DNA of 64,000 nt from assembly GCA_003254905.1 (NCBI GenBank), contig QANU01007939.1, positions 212,691 through 276,690 of the forward strand. Reading direction: 5' to 3'. Shown here piece after piece: positions 56,637-64,000 of the stretch; the first letter of the stretch is position 1; every line of letters starts with the position of its first letter. The DNA is from Nissolia schottii (lineage: Eukaryota > Streptophyta > Magnoliopsida > Fabales > Fabaceae). The translations under genes and the position numbers were made by a program. Below the pieces are notes generated by a model that made no database searches, was not told where the DNA came from, and saw only the letters and a list, made by a program, of their open reading frames with translations.

Positions 56637-56708
56637 GGATCCGTGGCGCAATGGTAGCGCGTCTGACTCCAGATCAGAAGGTTGCGTGTTCGATTCACGT
56701 CGGGTTCA
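56637..56708 (+). tRNA. tRNA-Trp (anticodon CCA)
   Basis: A 72-nt cloverleaf. Acceptor GGATCCG pairs with CGGGTTC (two G-T pairs). D arm GCGCAATGGTAGCGC. Anticodon stem TCTGA/TCAGA with loop CTCCAGA (CCA at 56669-56671). T arm GCGTG/CACGT-type around TTCGATTC, then discriminator A. There is no intron. A CAA lies just upstream (typical plant Pol III start context) and a short T run downstream near 56735. It looks intact and of nuclear cytosolic type. Confidence 0.95.
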
Positions 56709-58016
56709 AATCCCTACTCCACTTTGAAATTTTGTCACTTAACCAATAAATGATATTATTTACTACCTGTTATTAGCAGAACAAAACATCTTCCGCGACG
56801 AAACTTTATATTTGAATCTAAGTTCAGTTTATTCTAGAGATGATGATGATGTATACTTACTATCTATCTATCTATATAAATATATATAAAAGATACTAAA
56901 TGTAATTAATTTTTGGTCTCTCTTCACTCTTTTGATTTTTTTCATGTCCATTAATTTTTTGAAAGTCTACTATTATTTATTTATTTAATAAATATACTTT
57001 GTCCACTCAATTCCCTATAACTCACTACATCTTAATAACTATTAATCCACTAGAATTTTTTTTCCATATTTTTTATTAAATTAGTTTTTAATTAAATTAA
57101 ATGTTATGAAATAAAAAGATATGACTTGACAAGCATGTAAACGTCTGTCAAGCAACTAGTAATTTATACATACATACATATAACAAAGGGTTTGCCTTAT
57201 TTTGGTGTCCAATTTTATTTTTCATTATTTATCCTTCAATATAACTTCCATGAGTGGTTTCACTTTTACCTATTTAAAAAAAAAAATTGTTACAACTTTT
57301 TATGGTACTTCAACTTCACTTTATTAGATGCATCTTGCAATATATATATATTTTTTTTTGTGTTCCTTCCACATGTTTTTGATCAATATCTTCACTTATC
57401 CCTTCCCCAATCATCTTCTTCCATCACGCATCTAAGACTTGAGAGGAACTTTGTGCCTATCAAAGCCCCTAGTAATAGATAAAGAGCGTATCAAAAAAAA
57501 AAAACAACAATTACCTTTAGTCTTTAATTTATATTTTCATGTTTGTCCTTAATTTTATATTTCATACATTCATTTATCATCATTATTAAAAAGGATATTT
57601 ATATACATTGCGCTACTCATTTTTTACTTTTCACTTTTCACTTTTCACTTTTCATTTCCCACTACCCATTACCCACTTCTCACTTCTCACTATTTATAAA
57701 ACTACGCCAACAAAAAAAACCCAAGCAGTTACCCTTTTTTAAAAAAAAAAATTATTATATAAAGGCAATTCAGTATTTGACATTCATGAAGTGCTTATTA
57801 AGGTTCACGTTAGTCCATCTATCTAATTTTTTTTCAAGAACTAATGTGGGCAACGAGAAAAAATTTCAAGGACTAAGTTGATACTTTACTTTTTTTTTTC
57901 AGGGACTAAGTTTGGCACCGAAACATTTTTCAGGGTTCAACTTGAGCATTAACTCTATTTTTTTTTATATTTATATATATTTATTTTTTCAACTCAACCC
58001 ACTAACCATCTGTCAA
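56709..58016. other. AT-rich intergenic DNA with a CACTTTT microsatellite
   Basis: No gene supported. At 57620-57690 there is a run of TTTTCAC units passing into CCCACTAC and CTTCTCAC units. Phrases near 57840-57950 (GGACTAAGTTGATAC, GGGACTAAGTTTGG) resemble ends of plant transposons, but no element can be bounded. Confidence 0.5.
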
Positions 58017-58866
58017 TAGGGCTGTCAAAATGAGCCCGACCCGCGAGTTCGGTTAAATGGACAGGCTTTACATGCAAAAAATAGGCCCGTGAAAATTTGA
58101 AAAAAAAAATAGCCCAACCCGTTTAGGCCCGCGGGCTAAACAGGCCAGCCTGTGATTTTTTTTTTTTAAATACCAAAATTTTAAAAGTTTCATTTTGGGT
58201 TCTAAATTTTATTTTAGAGTTTAAGAGTTTAGAGTTTAACTATTTGGACTTATAATTAAGCATGTTTAATTATTTGTTATGCTTAACTACTGAAGTGTTA
58301 TGACATAGATATTGATATATTTTGCATTCTATTCCTTCAATGAGTGCCTACGCCCTACAAGCTGATATATAGTTTCAAACCTTGTTTATTATTGATTAAT
58401 CTACGAGAAAGAGTTCCAATTGTGTTTTTGATCAATAACATAACAATAATCACATCAATATTATATGCCGTCATTTAATTAATGAAAGTTGTATTAATTT
58501 ATGAATCGGTTTCAAATAGCATTTGATATCTTTCAAGCAAGATAGTTGAAGGAACAAAAAAGATAATATAATCTCGCAATCAACCATTTAAACTATTTCT
58601 TTTGAATTAATTAATAGATAGATGATACAAAATAGCTAAAAATGACCTTGCATACTTATTCACAACTTTGTATTTAAAACCATAAAAAATATACCAAAAT
58701 TTTAAATTTTTTTATAAAAAAACTAGGTTGGCGGGCTGACTCGTTTAGGCTCGCGGATTGACCATAAATGAGCCGGATCCTAAAAAGAGGCATAATTTTG
58801 GACCGGCCCGTTGGGCCTAAATGGGCTGGGCTTAAATGGGTCGGGTCAGCCCGTTTGACACCCCTA
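58017..58866. mobile_element. Non-autonomous hAT-type element, 850 bp
   Basis: Terminal inverted repeats TAGGGCTGTCAAAATGAGCC (left) and TAGGGGTGTCAAACGGGCTG (right, complement). Flanked by 8-mers TCTGTCAA (58009-58016) and TTTGTCAA (58867-58874), an hAT-type 8-bp TSD with one change. Sub-terminal regions are full of GGCCCG/CGGGCT motifs. The AT-rich centre has no transposase. Confidence 0.8.
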
Positions 58867-58912
58867 TTTGTCAACATCAAAAAAACCCACTAACCACTAC
58901 ATCTGTTATGAC

Positions 58913-59085
58913 GAATGGATCATCTCATGTTAAATTTGGTTATGTTATGAGAGAGAAAGACACAAACATTTTAAACAAGTAGAGCCCTCTTAAAATGGTA
59001 GGACCCAATTCAAAATATTTGTATTTTTCTCTCTCATAACATGACCAAACATAACCAAATTTAACACGAGAGGATTCATTCTCTA
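58913..59085. mobile_element. Fold-back MITE, 173 bp (Mutator-type size TSD)
   Basis: The two halves are inverted repeats of about 55 bp, for example CATGTTAAATTTGGTTATGT against its complement, with GAGAGAGAAA arms toward the centre. The 9-mer TGTTATGAC is repeated on each side (58904-58912 and 59086-59094). The right end has about 4 extra bases relative to the left TIR. Confidence 0.65.
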
Positions 59086-59094
59086 TGTTATGAC

Positions 59095-60049
59095 CTAAAA
59101 TAGGAATTAAGATTTAAATAGTAGTTATAGAAGATAGAAATGTTATAGGAGCAGTTACCTCTTATTTTATCAGTTAGTTTTATATGACTTTTTTAGTTAG
59201 CCACTTAGAACTATAAATAGGAGTTTATCCTCATCGTATATCATTAAAGAATTGATTAATCAAATAGTGTTTGACATTTGTGGAGTTTTGAGACTTACTC
59301 AAATAAGTTTTGAGAAATTTAAAAACTAGACTCAAATATAATTCTATCGACATCCTAATAAATAACTACTAGTTAAATCACTAACATCTTTTAATCTTTT
59401 ATTATTAAATTAGTTCTTAATTATATTAATACTAAAAAAATGTATCATATAATTAATTATATTAATACTTATAAAATAAAAATTAACTTGGCAAGCACGT
59501 ACTCAAGCCGCTAGTAATAATAATTTACGAAGAGTATTCCTACATGTGTATATTCACAATATCAATCAAGTTAGGTTAAAAATGTGAGAAATTTAAAAAT
59601 AACTTAATTAATTAATGGTAAAGATGTGTATATAACTACGTTGTATATAATTTTCACATGAAAGAGTTCTCTAATAATCATCAATTTTGAAATTTATAGT
59701 AACATGAACACATTAAATAAATTTATTTAAAACATAATTTTTAAGATTTAAATAAGTTTTTCATCTTTATAAATAATATCAATTTCAGTTTTGGTTTATA
59801 TTAAAATATTTTGTATTTTAGTTTCTATCCAAAAATCTCTAATTATTTTTAGAGTAAATATCCAATTTGGTTCTGACATTTTTTATTTGATCCTGAAAAA
59901 TTTTTAACGTCAATTTAGTTCTAAAATTTTAAGATTTAACATCAATTTAGTTTAAGAGTCTAATCTCACTAGGTATGTGAACTCTGATCTTCCGTGGCTT
60001 GAATCTGATCTAATATGGTTTGTCACATCATGAAATATAATATTAAAAA
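59095..60049. other. AT-rich intergenic DNA, no gene seen
   Basis: Phrases at 59850-59960 (GTTCTGACATTTTTTATTTG, GTCAATTTAGTTCTAAAATT) look like another decayed transposon end. No boundary is clear. Confidence 0.45.
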
Positions 60050-61059
60050 GGGTTAATTAAATTTTTAGTCCTTATAAAATTAAAAAGTTTGGTTTTGGTC
60101 CCTGAGTAAAAGTTTTATTCCCTGTATAATTTGGAAGTTTGATTTTGAACCCTGTGGATGTTTGGGAGTTGATGGTGATGACGTGACAGTTAACGTCACG
60201 GACGTGGCGTGCCACGTGGCATAACCTGGTTCATTTAGTTTGACCCATGACCCGACCCGGCCCGACCCGTTTTGTTTTGTTTTTTAAAAAAAAACCCAAT
60301 TACCCAAAACCTAACCTACCCACCCGCGACCCAATTTCCCAATCGTGAAATCCCCAAACACAAACGAACACTGTTTCCCCTGCCTCCCTGCTCCTTGCCG
60401 TTTCCCCCAAACCATCAACGTCCTTTGCACGCCTGCCGTCGTTCGCAACCCTCTCTTTCGTCTGTTTCTCGTCATCATCGCGACCCTCTCTCTCTCGTCT
60501 GTATCTCGTCATCGCCACTTCACCCTATCTCCACCGTGACCCTAGAAAGGTAACAGAATCCCTGCTGTGTCTCTCTCACTTTGTTGTTCATTTCTGTGAT
60601 TACACTTTGTTTCTCATTTTTTCATTATGTTTCTGTTATATAGAGGGTTGTGGGGACCAAACACAGGGTGTAGTCACAAAATCAGCAAACACAGGGTTGT
60701 GGGTCGTCTTCAGATCGTGTGTCAGAGTCAGAGGAGGTAAAATTTTTTAAATGGTTTAGGGTTTAGAATAATGCTTGTAGGACATATAGGTTGTGTTTAC
60801 AATGGTTTAAAATAATGCTTGTGGATTTAGGGAGGTGCAATTTTTAGATTAGAATAATGCTTGTGTGTAGAATAATGCTTGTGTCTACAAATTTGAAGTT
60901 CTGAATGTGGATTAAGACACATATTATTCTCATAACGCTTCTTTCCAAGAAACAAGCAATTTAGGCCTAATAATGACAAAATGGTCATTTTATCTGTTAT
61001 TGTCAAGCCTAGGTAAAAGTTGTGATGTTTTTGAATTTGAGCCATTTATATTATTTCAG

Positions 61060-63435
61060 GGTAAGTTTTCCTGTAGTTTTTCACCACGGGGGTAACATTG
61101 ATAAAGGGCCGCCAATAAAATATATGAATGGATTTGTGGAAGCCGTGCACGACATAGATATTGACTGATGGTCTTATTTTAAGTGCCTGAATGAAGTCAG
61201 AAGGCTTGGATATAGCAATGATGTGCTACTATGGTGGAGAGTTCTGGGTTCTGGTACTCATACGTTGGCATCTATCACAGATGACTCACATGCAATAGGG
61301 ATGGGCAACTATGCCATAAAACACAAATGTGAAGTTGATGTGTATGTGGAGCACATCATTTCTGTGTCGGAGGTCGTGTTTGAGTTAGAAGGTGCTGATG
61401 ATGATGGGCAATATGGCGATTGTGTGACCCAACTTGAAAAAGATAGTGCGAGGGAGGAGGAGAATGCCAAGGGTAAGGGGAATGTGGACCATTCAATTGA
61501 AGAGGTAATTTTACAGTTTAGGGTAATAATTATTCATATTTTACATCTAAGGTATGTAAGGGCATCTTATTATCCATATTTTTGTCGTGCAGGCTGATGA
61601 GGAGAGGAATGAAAATATTGCACAAAATGAGTAGGGGAAGGGAAAACAAAAGATCGATGATGATGAAGGCGACAATGATAGTGATGAAGAAGGCGAAGGT
61701 GATTGTGTGACCTAGCTTGAAAAAGATAGTGCGAGGGAGGAGGAGAATGCCAAGGGCAAGGGGAAGGTGGACCATTCAGTTGAAGAGGTAATTTTATAGT
61801 TTAGGGTAATAATTATTCATATTTTACATATTATCCATATTTTTGTCGTGCAGGCTGATGAGGAGAGGAATGAAAAGGTCGATGATGATGAAGGCGACGA
61901 TGAAAGTGACGAGGAAGGCGACAATGAAACTGATGATGAGGACCATGACATGATATTTGGTGATAGCGAAGAGGAAAGAGACATGCGGAATGATATCGAT
62001 GGTTGGGATGCATGGGATTCAGATGATCCAGTTGGGGATGTGAAAAGGAAACTGAAACACAAATAGAAAGGTGAAAAAAAGAAGCAGAAGCAGCTAGATA
62101 TGGATGAGCCGTACGTGGGTGACTTAGATGATGACATTGACGAAGAGGAATTGGAATCAGATGATGGTTCTGAGGTTGAATTGGAAGGTAGGAGAAGATA
62201 TGCTAAGTTTAGAGTTGAGGACATGTGTGCATCGTTTGAATTCAAGCTGAATATAGAGTTTTCCTCATTGAAGCAATTCAAAGATGGTTTGACAAAACAC
62301 TCTATTCTCAACAATAAAAGTGTGAAGTGGGTAAAAAATGACAAAATTCGGGTTAGGGCTGTTTGCAAGAGTAAATCTATACGTGACTTCACCTGTTTGT
62401 GTAGTAAGGTGGGTAGTAGTCACACATACAAGATCAAGACACTAAGAGGTACCCATTCTTGTGGGTTGATATATAATAATAACAATGTGAAATCATCATT
62501 TGTAGCAAAGGCTTTGGTGGAGAGGGTCAAGTGTAGCAAGCAGGTGTCTATCAAGGACGTGCATCATGAGATGAAGTCCAAATACCAATATGGTGTCTCA
62601 CATTGGAAGGCGTACAGGGCAAGACACATTGTGAAGGAGATGGTCAAGGGAGATGAAAGACGCCAATATGCATTGCTGTGGAGATACATTGCTGAACTTA
62701 AAAGGGCATCTCGTGACAACACATGCTTGTTGAAACTTGCTAATGATGACCTTCCAGTAGGGGCACATCCTTCAGACAATGATGTTCAGATTGGACGTAC
62801 GTTGACGCCGAGGTTTGGGAGTTTTTACATGTGTCTAGAGGGATGCAGAAGTGATTTCCTTGCTGGCTACTGACCTTTCATTATGTTGATGGATGCCACT
62901 TAAAGACACAATATAAAGGGCAATTGCTTACAGCGATTGCAAGAGACGCAAAAGACCAATACTTTCCGTTGGCATTTGCTGTGGTTGAGATGGAGACCAA
63001 GGACTGCTGGAATTGGTTCCTGACAAACCTGCTTGGGGATATTGGGAGCTTGGAGACAAACAGGTGGATCTTTATCTCAGACCAACAGAAGGTACTCTCT
63101 TGCTTTCAAAGATGTTAAAAGCATGCTTGGTTATAGCCTTTGATGACGTTAAGTGTTGGTATATATGTGTATTTATTGTTTGGTTATAATTCCTGAAATA
63201 TGTGCATTTGTGGTTGGTTTACTAGGGTCTTTTGCCTACATTTCAAGAATTAATGGAAGAGGTCGAACATAGATTTTGCTTGAGACATTTGTATGGCAAG
63301 TTCAAGAAAAAATTTGGAGGTGGAGTGTTAATACGAGATCTAATGATGGCAGTATCCAAGGCAACATACTATTCAGTATGGGAATACAATATGGCACACA
63401 TCAAGGAGATAAATGAGGCTCTCTCATGTCGACGT
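61060..63435 (+). pseudogene. MuDR-type transposase with introns (broken)
   Basis: Exons by splice consensus: 61060-61504, 61593-61787, 61854-63091 and 63226-63435 onward. Exon 1 has the PB1-like N-terminal domain of plant MULEs (VVFHHGGNIDKGPPIKYMNG, LGYSNDVLLWW) with a TGA where Arg is expected (about 61166). Next is an Asp/Glu-rich linker with TAG at about 62064, then the MuDR DNA-binding domain (FKLNIEFSSLKQFKDGLTKH, ending KTLRGTHSC). Next comes the MULE catalytic region: VDGCHLKTQYKGQLLTAIAR with the first Asp, preceded by a TGA at 62871 and a 1-nt frameshift near 62885, then FISDQQK with the second Asp. After the last intron it reads LLPTFQELMEEVEHRFCLRH. The catalytic Glu and SWIM region are not reached before the LTR insertion. 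Confidence 0.88.
61421..61870 (+). repeat. 283-bp tandem duplication of an exon-intron unit in the MULE gene
   Basis: 61421-61600 and 61704-61870 repeat the same exon end (GATAGTGCGAGGGAGGAGGA), donor GAAGAG/GTAATTTTA, intron and acceptor GTCGTGCAG/GCTGATGAGG. The second intron has lost about 20 bp. Confidence 0.85.
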
Positions 63436-64000
63436 TGTTGGGTTGGGCTCCCTTCCTATGTGGAGAAAGGCCCAATATTTACAAACCCACTAATCTCACT
63501 TAATAGTGGAGAGGGGTCAGTAGTTAGGGTTAAGAGAGGAGGCAGAGAAAAGAGAGAAAATAAGGAGAAGAGAAGAAAAAGGTTTTTCCCATTTTTTGTC
63601 TGCACAGCAATTTTCGATCGGCTGCCACTGCTTCGTTCACCGTTGGATCGGGCTGAAATTTTACAGCAGGTTCGGAACTTGTGATACTTCAATCTGGACG
63701 GTCGGATCGTCAAGTAGTTGTCTGATCAGTGAGAAATTGGCCGCGCACAGTAACAGCGAGGTTGGGGTTTTCTGGTTTCTTTTATTCTCTATTTCATCAT
63801 TCTTGCCTTATTCTATTGGCTGATTATTGAGCACGATTTGTGCTGTGATTGAGACTCTCTTGTACCCTTATTTTGATCATAGTGGAGCTTGATTGACTGG
63901 CTTGTGCCCGTGGTTTTTACTTCTCACATTGAGAAGGTTTTCCACGTTAAAATTCCCGTGTCCTTTTTGTGTGTTATTGTTATTGCCATTATTTGTTATT
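63436..64000 (+). mobile_element. Probable Ty1/copia LTR (start only)
   Basis: It starts TGTTGGGTTGGGCTC exactly where the transposase homology ends. It continues with LTR-like sequence, ending in a phrase frequent near copia LTR 3' ends (GGTTTTCCACGTTAAAATTC, then TGTGTGTTATTG-like). No CA end, TSD or coding part lies in the window, so orientation and class are inferred. Confidence 0.5.

Larger units (their letters stand above)
60050..63435 (+). mobile_element. Mutator-like element (MULE), 5' part, cut by a copia-type LTR
   Basis: The left end GGGTTAATTAAATTTTTAGT with TCCTTATAAA is typical of plant MULE termini. It is followed by a probable untranslated first exon (about 60270-60550, donor AAAG/GTAACA) and a broken transposase gene. 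The sequence is interrupted at 63436 within the transposase. The right end is outside the window. Confidence 0.7.

Noticed and set aside
57192..57881. Frames of 96 and 112 codons in AT-rich DNA
   Set aside because: Phe/Leu/Ser-rich translations of T-rich and CACTTTT repeats.
60272..60553. 93-codon plus-strand frame upstream of the MULE
   Set aside because: Low-complexity Pro/Ser/His-rich sequence ending at a splice-donor-like site. More likely an untranslated first exon of the MULE gene.
61817..62392. 191-codon Ser-rich frame on the minus strand
   Set aside because: It is the antisense of the Asp/Glu-rich MULE linker and MuDR region. GAT/GAA repeats read as Ser-type codons on the other strand.

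Overview
This window is plant nuclear DNA. It carries two broken F-box genes with an intron, a cytosolic-type tRNA-Trp gene, and layers of LTR retrotransposons with 5-bp target-site duplications (TSDs), hAT and Mutator-type DNA elements and many AT-rich microsatellites. A eudicot, perhaps a legume, seems likely, but nothing here proves a species. I see no intact host protein-coding gene. The only host gene that looks functional is the tRNA.

Bases 1-6040 and 9349-20450 are two copies of one duplicated segment holding an F-box/LRR-like gene on the minus strand. Each copy was later hit by different elements. Copy 1 took a solo LTR (element E, 2555-5571) just upstream of its ATG. Copy 2 took a non-coding LTR retrotransposon (9887-15140) downstream of the gene and a solo LTR (element F, 17093-19914) inside the F-box exon. 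Each copy shows the empty site of the other's insertions. Between them lie a degenerate hAT-like element, a relic matching two stretches of the ClpX ATPase, and a retroelement remnant.

Bases 23058-55591 are one nest of Ty3/gypsy chromoviruses (Tekay/Del-like: initiator-Met primer site, LTRs of about 2.5-3.4 kb, C-terminal chromodomain). Element D (minus, TSD TCATT) kept gag but lost pol. Element B (minus, TSD ATATG) sits in D's 5' LTR. Element A (plus, TSD AAAGT) and solo LTR C (minus, TSD ATATG) sit in B's pol. A solo LTR of the 9887-15140 family (TSD GCGTG) also sits in D's 5' LTR. All gag-pol frames are broken. The stops in A all look like C-to-T type transitions.

Bases 55592-64000 hold the far half of a minisatellite split by D, the tRNA-Trp gene, an 850-bp hAT-type element, a 173-bp fold-back element, a broken Mutator-like transposase gene with introns, and the start of a probable Ty1/copia LTR that cuts it and runs off the window.

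The most interesting signal is a module in the LTRs of A, B, C, D, E and F. It is a short inverted repeat (GAGAAC...GTTCTC or close variants), then 13-14 nt, then an ATG. In B, C and E that ATG opens a 21-26 codon acidic peptide. In B, D and E the sequence right after it also reads as a 5' splice site. A matching acceptor just before gag in A, B and D would give a leader intron of about 590-600 nt that removes the primer-binding site.
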